The translations under genes and the position numbers were made by a program. Shown here piece after piece: positions 16,529-25,572 of a stretch of DNA of 64,000 nt. The stretch spans positions 558,001 to 622,000 of the forward strand of contig JAEXIT010000017.1 of the NCBI GenBank assembly GCA_023446155.1. The letters are read 5' to 3'. Origin of the DNA: Bacteroidota bacterium. Lineage in GTDB: Bacteria > Bacteroidota > Bacteroidia > Flavobacteriales > Flavobacteriaceae. Numbering within the stretch: the stretch's first letter is position 1; each line of letters begins with the position of its first letter. Under the pieces are notes generated by a model. It saw nothing but the letters and a program-made list of their open reading frames with translations. It was not told where the DNA came from and made no database searches.

Positions 16529-18526
16529 ATGGACGTTTTGCAGACAATTCAGGCGCTGAGAGAAGTATTGAACCAACATAATTATAACTATTATGTGTTG
16601 GATAATCCAACCATCTCCGATTATGAATTCGATTTAAAATTAAAAGAATTACAGGTGCTCGAAGAACAGCACCCGGAATATTTTGATGAAGATTCGCCAA
16701 CCCAGCGTGTGGGTGGTGCGGTAACGAAAAATTTCGAAACCATTTCACACGAGTACCGAATGTATTCGCTGGACAATTCATATTCCAAAGAAGACTTATT
16801 GGATTGGGAAAAAAGAGCACAGAAAATACTTGGGGATGTTCCGTTGGAATATACCTGCGAATTAAAATACGATGGTGCTTCGATTAGCATTACCTACGAA
16901 GACGGAAAGTTGAAACGTGCCCTTACCCGTGGCGACGGTTTTCAGGGGGACGATGTAACCAATAACATCAAAACGATAAAAGCCGTTCCGATCCGTTTAA
17001 AAGGTGATTATCCTCCGAAATTCGAGATTCGGGGTGAAATTATTCTGCCGTTTGCCGGTTTCGAAAAAATGAACCAGGAATTGATCGAAATTGGCGAAAC
17101 CCCTTATTCTAATCCGCGAAATACAGCATCGGGAAGTCTGAAGTTACAAGATAGTTCGGAGGTGGCAAAAAGACCGCTGGATTGCTTGTTGTATGCGCTT
17201 GTAGGACAACAATTGCCATTTCAGTCACAATTCGAAGGTTTGGAAAAGGCGCGACAATGGGGATTCAAAGTGCCCAAGCAGGCGCAGTTGGCTCAAAATA
17301 TGGAAGCAGTTTTTGCTTTTATTGATCATTGGGATACGCATCGTCATGAACTACCGTATGAAACCGATGGGGTTGTGGTAAAGGTAAATAGTTTGCAATA
17401 TCAGGACGAGTTGGGTTATACGGCAAAGTCGCCGCGTTGGGCAATTGCCTATAAATTCAAAGCCGAGCAGGTGGCGACCCGATTGTTGTCTATTTCGTAT
17501 CAGGTAGGCCGAACCGGAGCGATTACACCGGTAGCGAATCTGGAACCGGTTCAGTTGGCCGGAACTATTGTGAAGCGTGCCTCGTTGCACAATGCGGATC
17601 AGATCCAAAAACTGGATATCCGAATTGGAGATACGGTGTTTGTGGAAAAAGGCGGTGAGATCATTCCTAAAATTATCGCTGTTGATGAAACGCAACGTCC
17701 AGCCGATTCGCAGCCTACCGTTTATATCGCGCATTGCCCGGAATGTGAGACCGAATTGGTCCGAAAAGAAGGGGAGGCGCAGCATTATTGTCCGAATTTC
17801 TATGGATGTCCGCCGCAAATCATTGGGCGTATCCAACATTATATTTCCCGAAAAGCGATGGATATCGAAGGTTTGGGTGGTGAAACCGTGGCCTTATTAT
17901 ATAATAACGGTCTGGTACACGATTATGCCGATTTATACGAGTTGACTAAAGAGCAGGTGATTCCGTTGGAGCGAATGGCTGAAAAATCGGCAGATAATCT
18001 GATAAAAGGAATTGAAAAATCCAAAGAGGTGCCGTTCGAACGGGTGTTGTTTGCATTGGGAATTCGTTATGTTGGCGAAACGGTGGCTAAAAAACTGGCG
18101 AAACACTACAAAACAATCGATGCGTTGGCACAGGCGAGTCTGATGGATTTGGTTTTGGTCGATGAAATCGGAGAACGAATTGCGCAAAGTGTGCTGGAAT
18201 TCTTTGCGAATGATTCCAATAAAGTTATTGTCGAACGATTGAGACGTTTTGGTGTGCAACTCGAAATGGGGGCGCATCACGATACGGCGGTTTCGGATTT
18301 ATTGTCGGGGAAAACGTTTGTGGTGTCCGGGGTTTTTGAGAAATTTTCCAGAGACGACCTTAAAAAGGCAATAGAAGACAATGGCGGAAAGGTGGGAAGT
18401 TCCATTTCGAAGAAGACCGATTATGTTGTGGCCGGAGCCAATATGGGACCATCGAAGTTGGAAAAAGCAAGTCAGTTGAATGTTCCGATTATCTCGGAAG
18501 ACGATTTTCTAAACATGATTCAGTAA
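16529..18526 (+). CDS. ligA: NAD-dependent DNA ligase
   Basis: 665 residues. It seals nicks in replication and repair. Order of domains: Ia domain (YYVLDNPTISDYEFD), nucleotidyltransferase with catalytic K113 in CELKYDGASIS, OB fold, a four-Cys zinc finger (CPECE ... HYCPNFYGC, about 405-430), helix-hairpin-helix repeats, and a C-terminal BRCT domain (GKTFVVSGVFEKFSRDDLKKA). A TTG at 16481 would extend the protein by 16 residues not found in the family, so ATG 16529 is used. Confidence 0.95.
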   Translation: MDVLQTIQALREVLNQHNYNYYVLDNPTISDYEFDLKLKELQVLEEQHPEYFDEDSPTQRVGGAVTKNFETISHEYRMYSLDNSYSKEDLLDWEKRAQKILGDVPLEYTCELKYDGASISITYEDGKLKRALTRGDGFQGDDVTNNIKTIKAVPIRLKGDYPPKFEIRGEIILPFAGFEKMNQELIEIGETPYSNPRNTASGSLKLQDSSEVAKRPLDCLLYALVGQQLPFQSQFEGLEKARQWGFKVPKQAQLAQNMEAVFAFIDHWDTHRHELPYETDGVVVKVNSLQYQDELGYTAKSPRWAIAYKFKAEQVATRLLSISYQVGRTGAITPVANLEPVQLAGTIVKRASLHNADQIQKLDIRIGDTVFVEKGGEIIPKIIAVDETQRPADSQPTVYIAHCPECETELVRKEGEAQHYCPNFYGCPPQIIGRIQHYISRKAMDIEGLGGETVALLYNNGLVHDYADLYELTKEQVIPLERMAEKSADNLIKGIEKSKEVPFERVLFALGIRYVGETVAKKLAKHYKTIDALAQASLMDLVLVDEIGERIAQSVLEFFANDSNKVIVERLRRFGVQLEMGAHHDTAVSDLLSGKTFVVSGVFEKFSRDDLKKAIEDNGGKVGSSISKKTDYVVAGANMGPSKLEKASQLNVPIISEDDFLNMIQ

Positions 18527-18678
18527 GCGTTCATTGTTTGAGGAGTGGTCGAATTTAACGTTTTTTTTTGATCGAAATCGATGGAATCTGCTTTTCCCGG
18601 AATTTTTACATTAGTGTAGGGTATCCTATCGTAACTTGCAGCAAAAATCTTTCATTTTTAATCTGTTAGTGCTGTATT
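18527..18678. other. Spacer between ligA and a membrane-protein gene
   Basis: About 150 bases with T runs but no clear terminator. TAACTTGC near 18632 is a weak -7 resemblance with two mismatches. No gene seen. Confidence 0.35.
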
Positions 18679-19383
18679 ATGGAGCAAAAAGTAAAAGACG
18701 GAATAAGTGGAATTCTTATTTTGTTTTATTTTTTGATTGGCGGGATTTCGGTGATAAGTGAATATATGCAGGATAATTTTCTGACGTATATTTCGAAACC
18801 CTTCCTGATGCCAATATTGTTTTATCTCTATTATCTGAACTCCGAAAAGCGGAACAACGCTTTTGTGCTTGCACTTTTTTTCAACTGGATAGCTAATATT
18901 GCCTTTATAGCGGCCACAAAAGATACGGTATATTTCGGATCGCTGTTCTTTTTGTTGTACCGCGTGATGGTGGTGTATATTTTGGTGGAACGGATCACTT
19001 TTCCGAAGATTATCCCTTTCTTAATAGGATGTATCCCGTTTTTCTTTATCTATATAACCGTGACCAGTCTGGTGAATAACGAAATTGAAAACGGAATTTA
19101 CCTGTTTTGGGTGAATGGGATTTTTATGATTTTTCTGGGCGGATTTACCCTCGCGAATTATATCTTAAATAACAATAAGGTAAATACCCTTTTGCTGATA
19201 AGTACCTTATTGTTTACGTTTATCCAGTTCCTCGTAACCATCAACCTGTATTATCTCACGTTGACCTTGTTTCAGCCGATTTCGCTGGCTATGTTTGTAG
19301 TGGCGCAGTACCTGCTTTATAAATCCGTGCTGATCATGGATTATAAAAGAACATTATACCACAATGCTTCTTCCGGAGTGTGA
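18679..19383 (+). CDS. Polytopic membrane protein, possibly YhhN/TMEM86-like
   Basis: 234 residues with about eight hydrophobic helices. The segment FLTYISKPFLMPILFYLYYLN near residues 35-55 recalls the KPxxMP motif of the YhhN/TMEM86 (lysoplasmalogenase) family, but the rest is too divergent for me to be sure. Its last 30 nt overlap the 3' end of the convergent metallophosphatase gene. Confidence 0.6.
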   Translation: MEQKVKDGISGILILFYFLIGGISVISEYMQDNFLTYISKPFLMPILFYLYYLNSEKRNNAFVLALFFNWIANIAFIAATKDTVYFGSLFFLLYRVMVVYILVERITFPKIIPFLIGCIPFFFIYITVTSLVNNEIENGIYLFWVNGIFMIFLGGFTLANYILNNNKVNTLLLISTLLFTFIQFLVTINLYYLTLTLFQPISLAMFVVAQYLLYKSVLIMDYKRTLYHNASSGV

Positions 19384-20271
19384 TTTCGTTTTGTTGGCAT
19401 CGAAATAAAAATCGATACGTCCTAAATTGATCCCGTAACAGCCTACCTGGTTGATCAAAACTTCTTTGCCATCCAGATTTTTCTCAATAACCGGTTTGCT
19501 TAGGAAGGTGTGTGTATGGCCGCCAATAATCAGGTCGATGTCTTTGGTTCTTTGTGCTAAAAGAATATCGCAGATGCGTTCCGGTTCATTTTTGTATTTA
19601 AAACCGATATGGGATAAACAGATCACCAGATCACATTTTTCCTGATGTTTTAGAATGCGGGTCATTTCGGTAGCGGTTTCTACCGGATCCATATAAACGG
19701 TTTCTTTGTATAGTTTTTTGTCGACAAGGCCTTGTAATTCGACACCCAGTCCGAAAACTCCGATTTTAATACCGTCTTTTACAAAAATTTTATACGGTTT
19801 TACAATGTCGTTCAGAACGGTATTTTTGAAATCGTAATTGGCCGAAACGAAATCAAATTTGGCATGCGGTAACTGGGCGTAAAAACCGTCAATTCCGTTG
19901 TCGAAATCGTGGTTACCCATAGTCGCCAAATCGTATTGTAGCATACTCATTAGTTTGAATTCCAGTTCGCCACCGTAATAGTTAAAATAAGGGGTGCCCT
20001 GGAAAATATCGCCGGCATCCAATAGTAGTACGTTTGGTGTTTCTTTTCGGATTTCCTGTATTAAACTGGCGCGGCGTGCGACACCTCCCATATTCGGGTT
20101 TTTAGGATCTGTTGGTGGAAACGGGTCGATATGACTGTGAACGTCATTCGTATGTAATATCGTAATCTTTTTTATCTCCGGAGCAGTTGTAAAGCTGCTT
20201 AGGGAAAGGCCTCCAACGGTAACCAGTGCGGAGCTCGCTAAGGAGCCTTTTAAAAAATCTCTTCTTTTCAT
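19354..20271 (-). CDS. Metallophosphatase subunit of a split 5'-nucleotidase (UshA N-terminal domain)
   Basis: 305 residues with a twin-arginine-like leader (MKRRDFLKGSLASSALVTVGG). All calcineurin-type metal motifs are present: HTNDVHSHIDPFPP, LLDAGDIFQG, TMGNHDFDNG, CLSHIG and IGGHTHTF. It corresponds only to the N-terminal catalytic domain of UshA-type 5'-nucleotidases. The substrate-binding C-terminal domain is encoded by the gene immediately upstream (20284-21066), 12 nt away. The two products probably act together on nucleotides outside the inner membrane. Confidence 0.88.
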   Translation of the reverse strand: MKRRDFLKGSLASSALVTVGGLSLSSFTTAPEIKKITILHTNDVHSHIDPFPPTDPKNPNMGGVARRASLIQEIRKETPNVLLLDAGDIFQGTPYFNYYGGELEFKLMSMLQYDLATMGNHDFDNGIDGFYAQLPHAKFDFVSANYDFKNTVLNDIVKPYKIFVKDGIKIGVFGLGVELQGLVDKKLYKETVYMDPVETATEMTRILKHQEKCDLVICLSHIGFKYKNEPERICDILLAQRTKDIDLIIGGHTHTFLSKPVIEKNLDGKEVLINQVGCYGINLGRIDFYFDANKTKSHSGRSIVV

Positions 20272-20283
20272 CTTCTTAATCTT

Positions 20284-21066
20284 TTATTCCAGGATGATTC
20301 TTTCGGTTGTGATAACAGGTATGGTGTCGACTTTTTTAAAGTAGTCAATTAACAGGTTGCGGAGTTTGTAATCCATGTCATAGGATTGGATTCCCTTTTT
20401 GAAGAAATTCATACTGTCGCCGCCATTGGATAAATAATCGGATGTGGCTACATAATACACCTGATCCTCCTGTACGGGTTTGCCGTTAACGCTTAAGGAT
20501 TTGATGCTTAAATTGTCTTTGTTGGCTATAATTTTTAATCCGGATAACGGATGCGGTTTGCGTTCTTTTAAAATGTATTCGGCCATTTCGCGGATCTGAG
20601 CGCCTTTTAATGCAATAATGATCAAACTGTTTTCAAACGGCATGATTTCAAAAGCGGTACGCGTGGTAACGTCGCCTTTTGGAAGTGGCGCGCGGATTCC
20701 ACCGTGGTTCAACAGGCAGATATCAATATTCTTTTTCTCGCGGGACTGGAAAATCGGATTTCCCATTTCGATGGTAACATCGGCCAATAGGTTTCCGATG
20801 GTCGTTTGCCAGGTGCCTTTGGTTTTGTCGAGAGTTTCCGGACAATAGGCCAGTACGTGATCCAATTCCTGGTTGATGTGATCGCGGTAGGGTGCTACAT
20901 AATCTTCGATAGATTTAACATCAGGGTAAGCATTTGTGACACCGATTTGTTTTCCTTCAATTTTGGTGTTGTAGTACTTTGGAGAGGTACAGGAAACCGA
21001 TAAAAAAATGCCCGTAAGGACAATAATTGAAGTTAAAATACGGTTATACTTTCTTAATTTTGTCAT
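20284..21066 (-). CDS. 5'-nucleotidase C-terminal-domain lipoprotein
   Basis: 260 residues with a lipoprotein signal ending in LSVSC (about residue 26). The rest is the 5'-nucleotidase C-terminal substrate-binding domain: GNLLADVTIEMG, LLNHGGIRAPLPKGDVTTRTAFEIMPFEN, and the adenine-stacking region YYVATSDYLSNGGDSMNFF. It lacks the metal-binding domain, which is the next gene. First gene of this leftward pair; its start region overlaps the promoter of the divergent gene at 21115. Confidence 0.88.
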   Translation of the reverse strand: MTKLRKYNRILTSIIVLTGIFLSVSCTSPKYYNTKIEGKQIGVTNAYPDVKSIEDYVAPYRDHINQELDHVLAYCPETLDKTKGTWQTTIGNLLADVTIEMGNPIFQSREKKNIDICLLNHGGIRAPLPKGDVTTRTAFEIMPFENSLIIIALKGAQIREMAEYILKERKPHPLSGLKIIANKDNLSIKSLSVNGKPVQEDQVYYVATSDYLSNGGDSMNFFKKGIQSYDMDYKLRNLLIDYFKKVDTIPVITTERIILE

Positions 21067-21095
21067 TTGTTATAATCCTTATTTAATTAACTTTG
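21067..21095 (+). promoter_or_regulatory. Consensus promoter of the DUF6913-like/dapA unit
   Basis: TTG at 21067-21069, an 18-nt spacer, and TAACTTTG at 21088-21095. The TTG abuts the start codon of the divergent nucleotidase gene. Confidence 0.75.
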
Positions 21096-21114
21096 TATTC
21101 CAAGTAAAAGTACT

Positions 21115-21633
21115 ATGTTTTTAAAAACAATAAAGGATTTTTTCCTAAAAAAAATCATTAAAAAAAGATTATCAAACTATAAACTTACCGTAACAACAGA
21201 GAAAATACAAACGATTGGTTTGTTGCTGGATGAGAGCTATTTTTCGGCTCAGGATAATTTGATAAAGGAGTTGGTGGCGCAGGGAATCCCGGAAACGAAC
21301 ATTTCCGTTTTGATTTATAAAGATAGAATCAAGAAAAAAGAGCTCTTTGAACATCCTTTTTTTAGTCGTAAAGATATTGTTTTGGGAGGGGAGCCGGTAA
21401 AAAAAGAAATACTGGATTTTTGCGAAAAACCATTCGATATGTTGATTGGTTATTATGATGTGGAAAAAGCACCGTTGGTTTGGGTTACCTTGCATTCGAA
21501 TGCAAAATTTAAAGCCGGGTTCGCGACGATCGATAAGCGATTGCATCACTTTATGATCGGAACAGTAGCCGAAAAGTACCAGGAGTTTGTGTCGGAATTG
21601 TTTCGATATCTGAAAATTTTAAACAAAATATAA
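21115..21633 (+). CDS. Conserved flavobacterial protein (DUF6913-like)
   Basis: 172 residues, cytosolic, with a basic amphipathic N-terminus (LKTIKDFFLKKIIKKRL) followed by a mixed alpha/beta core (TIGLLLDESYF, LIYKDR, FDMLIGYYD, AGFATIDKRLHHFMIGT). I recognise it as a family that sits before dapA in flavobacteria and tentatively equate it with DUF6913. Function unknown. It is 9 nt upstream of dapA and shares its promoter. Confidence 0.7.
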   Translation: MFLKTIKDFFLKKIIKKRLSNYKLTVTTEKIQTIGLLLDESYFSAQDNLIKELVAQGIPETNISVLIYKDRIKKKELFEHPFFSRKDIVLGGEPVKKEILDFCEKPFDMLIGYYDVEKAPLVWVTLHSNAKFKAGFATIDKRLHHFMIGTVAEKYQEFVSELFRYLKILNKI

Positions 21634-21642
21634 AAAATAACC

Positions 21643-22524
21643 ATGCAATCATTAATAGGAACCGGTGTTGCGCTTGTGACGCCATTTAAAAAAGATTTTT
21701 CGGTAGATACCGAAGCATTAACCCGAATTGTAAACCATGTTGTAGATGGTGGAGTGGAATACCTGGTTGTATTGGGAACAACGGGGGAGTCGGCAACGTT
21801 GAGTCACGACGAAAAAGAATTGGTGATCCAAACGGTTATTGAAGCCAATAAAGGACGTTTGCCATTGGTGTTGGGAGTTGGTGGGAATAACACGCATAAA
21901 GTGGTGGAAGAATTAAAAACACGAGACCTTTCGGCTTTCCAGGCGATACTTTCGGTTTCTCCGTATTATAATAAACCAACGCAGGAAGGGATTTACCAAC
22001 ACTTTAAAGCAGTGGCGGAAGCGTCTCCGATTCCGGTTATTTTATACAATGTACCGGGAAGAACGGCGAGCAATATGTTGCCGTCGACCGTGATCCGACT
22101 GGCAAACGATTTTAAAAATGTTGTCGGAATTAAAGAAGCTGCAGGTGATATTGTTCAGGCGATGAAATTGATTCAGCACAAGCCGGAGGACTTTTTGGTA
22201 ATTTCCGGAGACGATATGGTGACGTTGCCAATGGTTTTAGCCGGTGGTTCGGGAGTAATCTCAGTAATTGGAGAAGGATTCCCGAAAGAATTTTCAGAAA
22301 TGGTACGTTTGGGCTTGCAGCGAAAAGTAGATGAGGCTTATAAATTGCATTATTTATTGGCCGATAGTATCGATATGATTTTTGAACAGGGGAATCCGGC
22401 AGGTATCAAAGCGGTGTTTAAATCATTGGGCTTATCGGAAGATACGGTGCGTTTGCCATTGGTAAATGTTAACGAAGATTTAGCAAAACGCATTGACGAA
22501 TTTGTGAAGAAAATAGTAAATTAG
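21643..22524 (+). CDS. dapA: 4-hydroxy-tetrahydrodipicolinate synthase
   Basis: 293 residues, usual length. It condenses aspartate semialdehyde and pyruvate in lysine/diaminopimelate synthesis. Motifs: GTTGESATL (45-53), Tyr135 in LYNVPGRT, and the Schiff-base K164 in GIKEAAGD. Gly-rich ISGDDMVTLP and the AGGSGVISV turn are also present. It is co-transcribed with the gene before it; ferritin follows after 23 nt. Confidence 0.95.
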   Translation: MQSLIGTGVALVTPFKKDFSVDTEALTRIVNHVVDGGVEYLVVLGTTGESATLSHDEKELVIQTVIEANKGRLPLVLGVGGNNTHKVVEELKTRDLSAFQAILSVSPYYNKPTQEGIYQHFKAVAEASPIPVILYNVPGRTASNMLPSTVIRLANDFKNVVGIKEAAGDIVQAMKLIQHKPEDFLVISGDDMVTLPMVLAGGSGVISVIGEGFPKEFSEMVRLGLQRKVDEAYKLHYLLADSIDMIFEQGNPAGIKAVFKSLGLSEDTVRLPLVNVNEDLAKRIDEFVKKIVN

Positions 22525-22547
22525 CCATTAATTAAAAAAAGAAATAT

Positions 22548-23060
22548 ATGTTATCAAAAACTATTGAAGCAGCTGTTAATAATCAGATTAAGGTAGAAGC
22601 GGATTCGTCACAGATATACTTGGCAATGGCATCTTGGGCTGAAGTTCAGGGTTTTGAAGGGATTGCAACATTTATGTATGCACAGTCGGACGAAGAAAGA
22701 ATGCACATGCTGAAGCTTGTGAAATATGTGAACCAACGCGGTGGTCAGGCGCAAATTCCAGCCGTAATTGAGCCATCATTGGACTATTCGTCTTTTAAAG
22801 CATTGTTTACACAATTGTTTGAGCACGAAGTAATGGTGTCGGCAAGCATTAATGAATTGGTTCACGTTTCGTTGTCGGAAAGAGACTATGCAACCCATAA
22901 CTTCCTGCAGTGGTATGTTTCAGAACAAATCGAAGAAGAAGCAACAGCACGAACTATTTTAGACAAAATTAATCTTATTGGAGACGATAAAGGAGGATTG
23001 TACCTGTTTGATAACGATATGAAAAATTTCAGTGGAAATCAGCCAACATCGGCGCAATAA
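22548..23060 (+). CDS. Ferritin
   Basis: 170 residues forming the bacterial ferritin four-helix fold. Ferroxidase ligands are visible as a Glu in the first helix (KVEADSSQIYL), the EERMH helix (Glu and His), and the EQIEEEATAR helix. It stores iron as a 24-subunit shell in the cytosol. It follows dapA with a short gap and is closed by a terminator, so it may be read from the same transcript. Confidence 0.93.
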   Translation: MLSKTIEAAVNNQIKVEADSSQIYLAMASWAEVQGFEGIATFMYAQSDEERMHMLKLVKYVNQRGGQAQIPAVIEPSLDYSSFKALFTQLFEHEVMVSASINELVHVSLSERDYATHNFLQWYVSEQIEEEATARTILDKINLIGDDKGGLYLFDNDMKNFSGNQPTSAQ

Positions 23061-23083
23061 TTTTATAAAAAACAAGTTTAAAG

Positions 23084-23112
23084 AAGATGTCATTTTACGG
23101 ACATCTTTTTTG
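23084..23112 (+). terminator. Terminator after ferritin
   Basis: AAGATGTC (23084-23091) and GACATCTT (23100-23107) form an 8-bp stem followed by a T run. Confidence 0.82.
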
Positions 23113-23135
23113 TTTTTCGGCTGAAAAAAAAGATT

Positions 23136-23164
23136 TTGTAATCTCTAATTAATAACTAAATTTG
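23136..23164 (+). promoter_or_regulatory. Consensus promoter of the bamD operon
   Basis: TTG at 23136-23138, an 18-nt spacer, and TAAATTTG at 23157-23164. It follows a terminator directly and gives a leader of about 55 nt before the bamD ATG. Confidence 0.8.
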
Positions 23165-23222
23165 CATTTGCTTTCGGAAAAAGACTTTTCCGGGTTTTGA
23201 AGGCATATAAACTGATAATAAA

Positions 23223-24029
23223 ATGAGTAAATTTCTATACGTTTTTCTTGTTGCGGTTCTGTTGACATCGTGTAGCCAATATCAAAAAGCTTTAAAATCG
23301 GAAGATTTGGCTATGAAATATGAAGTGGCGACCAAAATGTACGAGGCTGAGAAATATTCAAAAGCGATACGTTTGTTCGAACAGATAGCGGCACCAAACC
23401 GAGGAAAACCTCAGGCTGAGAAGCTGTTTTATATGTTTGCACAGTCGTATTATAAAACCAAACAATACTATTTGTCGGGTTACCAGTTCGAATCGTTTGT
23501 GGCCGGATATCCAAAAAGTGAAAAAAGAGAAGAAGCGGCTTTTTTAGGCGCTAAAAGTTTCTATCAGTTGTCACCGGTATATTCAATTGATCAGACCGAT
23601 ACGCAGAAAGGAATTGATAAACTGCAGGAATATATTAATACGTATCCGGACTCGCCAAATATGGCCGAGGCAAATAAAATGATTACGGAGTTACGTCAAA
23701 AGCTTGAGAAAAAAGCTTTCGAAATCGCAAAACAATACAATACCATCGGGGAGTGGTCGCGCGATTATAACGCAGCCATCAAAGCGCTGGATAACTTTAT
23801 TGTCGATCACCCGGGAACGATTTACAAAGAAGATGCTTTGTTCTATAAATTCGATTCGACCTATAAATTGGCAATCAACAGTATTCATGCCAAAATGGAA
23901 GACCGTTTACATTTGGCTAAAACAGCCTATTCGGCACTGATTCGTTTTAAGGAAGATACCAAATACAAAGCAAAAGCCGACGAAATGTTGGCGAATATTG
24001 ATAAAGAATTACAACAATTTTCTAAATAA
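23223..24029 (+). CDS. bamD: Outer-membrane assembly lipoprotein BamD
   Basis: 268 residues with a lipoprotein signal (MSKFLYVFLVAVLLTSC, Cys about residue 17) and tetratricopeptide-like repeats (YEVATKMYEAEKYSKAIRLFEQI, YYKTKQYYLSGYQFESFVAGYPKSE, DKLQEYINTYPDSPNMAEA). It belongs to the BamD/YfiO family of the BAM complex that folds outer-membrane proteins. First gene of a long housekeeping transcript that includes omega and coaBC. Confidence 0.93.
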   Translation: MSKFLYVFLVAVLLTSCSQYQKALKSEDLAMKYEVATKMYEAEKYSKAIRLFEQIAAPNRGKPQAEKLFYMFAQSYYKTKQYYLSGYQFESFVAGYPKSEKREEAAFLGAKSFYQLSPVYSIDQTDTQKGIDKLQEYINTYPDSPNMAEANKMITELRQKLEKKAFEIAKQYNTIGEWSRDYNAAIKALDNFIVDHPGTIYKEDALFYKFDSTYKLAINSIHAKMEDRLHLAKTAYSALIRFKEDTKYKAKADEMLANIDKELQQFSK

Positions 24030-24040
24030 TTAAGAACGTC

Positions 24041-24358
24041 ATGGATTTAAAAAAGACTACTGCTCCAGTTAACACGGTTACCTACAATAAGAGTAAGATT
24101 GAAGAGCCGACAGGAAACGTGTATGAAGCGATCACCATTATGGCAAAAAGAGCAAATCAGATTAATTCCGAAATTAAAAAAGAATTGATCGATAAGCTTG
24201 ACGAATTTGCTACTTACAATGACAGTCTTGAGGAAATTTTTGAAAACAAAGAGCAAATCGAAGTTTCCAAGTTCTACGAAAAATTACCAAAACCACATGC
24301 TTTAGCAGTACAAGAGTGGTTGGATGGTAAAATCTATTACAGAGACTCAAATAAATAA
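24041..24358 (+). CDS. rpoZ: RNA polymerase omega-like subunit (Bacteroidetes type)
   Basis: 105 residues. The core NVYEAITIMAKRANQINSEIKKELIDKLDEFAT matches the Bacteroidetes Rpb6/omega-type subunit, which supports RNA polymerase assembly. It is longer than proteobacterial omega, with an extra C-terminal helix (PKPHALAVQEWLDGKIYYRD). It sits between bamD (11 nt) and coaBC (5 nt). Confidence 0.88.
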   Translation: MDLKKTTAPVNTVTYNKSKIEEPTGNVYEAITIMAKRANQINSEIKKELIDKLDEFATYNDSLEEIFENKEQIEVSKFYEKLPKPHALAVQEWLDGKIYYRDSNK

Positions 24359-24363
24359 TTCTA

Positions 24364-25572
24364 ATGTCTGTTTTAAGCGGTAAAAAAATAATACTGGGTG
24401 TTTCTGGTGGAATTGCCGCATATAAAACGGCAACATTAGTTCGACTTCTTATCAAAGCAGGTGCTCAGGTCCAGGTGATCATGACACCTGCTTCTAAAGA
24501 TTTTGTAACGCCCTTAACACTGTCGACTTTATCCAAGCGACCGGTTTTTTCTACTTTTTTTAACGAAGAAGATGAAAATGCCGTTTGGAACAACCATGTC
24601 GATTTGGCGCTTTGGGCGGATCTGATCGTGATTGCACCGGCTACGGCCAATACCTTGTCTAAAATGGTAAATGGCAATTGCGATAACCTACTCATTGCAA
24701 CGTATCTTTCTGCAAAATGTCCGGTTTATTTTGCTCCGGCGATGGATTTGGATATGTACAAACATCCGTCTACTATCGCGAGTTTTAATGCCCTTCGGGA
24801 TTTTGGAAATCATATTATTCCGGCCGAAAAAGGCGAACTGGCCAGTGGGCTTTCCGGTGAAGGACGTATGGCCGAACCCGAAAATATTGTCGCTTTTCTC
24901 GAAAAAGATCTGGAAAATCAATTGCCGTTGCGCGGAAAAAAAATTCTGGTTACAGCCGGACCCACATACGAAGCCATCGACCCGGTGCGTTTTATTGGAA
25001 ATCATTCGTCCGGGAAAATGGGGTACGATATTGCTAAAGCTGCCGCCGATGCCGGGGCTGAGGTGATTTTAGTCTCCGGGCCGACGCATTTAAATATCCA
25101 ACACGAACACATTCAGATGCGACGCGTAATGTCGGCACAGGAAATGTATGAGGCCTGTCACGAATACTTCGATCAGGTGGATACAGCTGTTTCGGCAGCT
25201 GCTGTAGCAGATTATCGTCCGAAAAATGTCGCCAGTCAGAAAATAAAAAAGAATGATGCTGCGTTTTCCATAGAACTGGAAAAAACAAAAGATATACTCG
25301 CTTCACTGGGTGAAGTCAAAAAAAATCAGTTTTTGATTGGATTTGCACTGGAGACTGAAAATGAAATTGAACATGCCAAGCAGAAAATTCAGAAAAAAAA
25401 CTTAGATTTGATAGTTTTAAATTCATTAAACGATACCGGTGCCGGTTTTGGAAAACCCACTAATAAGGTAACGTTTATTGATAGGAATTTTTTAGTCGAG
25501 CCGATGGAACTTAAAACCAAAGAAGAAGTCGCTCAGGATATTGTCAACAAAATAATAACTCATTATGCGTAA
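24364..25572 (+). CDS. coaBC: Bifunctional phosphopantothenoylcysteine decarboxylase / phosphopantothenate--cysteine ligase
   Basis: 402 residues, two coenzyme A synthesis steps on one chain. The CoaC half has FMN-binding GVSGGIAAYK and catalytic H78 in NNHVDLALWAD; its substrate motif reads PAMDLDMY where E. coli has PxMNxxMW, and the flap reads ASGLSGEGRM with Ser161 where E. coli has its Cys. The CoaB half starts near residue 190 (GKKILVTAGPTYEAIDPVRFIGNHSSGKMG) and has the AAAVADYRP and KIKK segments. The last 8 nt overlap the DUF4835 gene. Confidence 0.94.
   Translation: MSVLSGKKIILGVSGGIAAYKTATLVRLLIKAGAQVQVIMTPASKDFVTPLTLSTLSKRPVFSTFFNEEDENAVWNNHVDLALWADLIVIAPATANTLSKMVNGNCDNLLIATYLSAKCPVYFAPAMDLDMYKHPSTIASFNALRDFGNHIIPAEKGELASGLSGEGRMAEPENIVAFLEKDLENQLPLRGKKILVTAGPTYEAIDPVRFIGNHSSGKMGYDIAKAAADAGAEVILVSGPTHLNIQHEHIQMRRVMSAQEMYEACHEYFDQVDTAVSAAAVADYRPKNVASQKIKKNDAAFSIELEKTKDILASLGEVKKNQFLIGFALETENEIEHAKQKIQKKNLDLIVLNSLNDTGAGFGKPTNKVTFIDRNFLVEPMELKTKEEVAQDIVNKIITHYA

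Noticed and set aside
17351..17839. 162-residue minus-strand frame inside ligA
   Set aside because: Fully antisense to conserved ligase domains, Arg-rich, no family signal.
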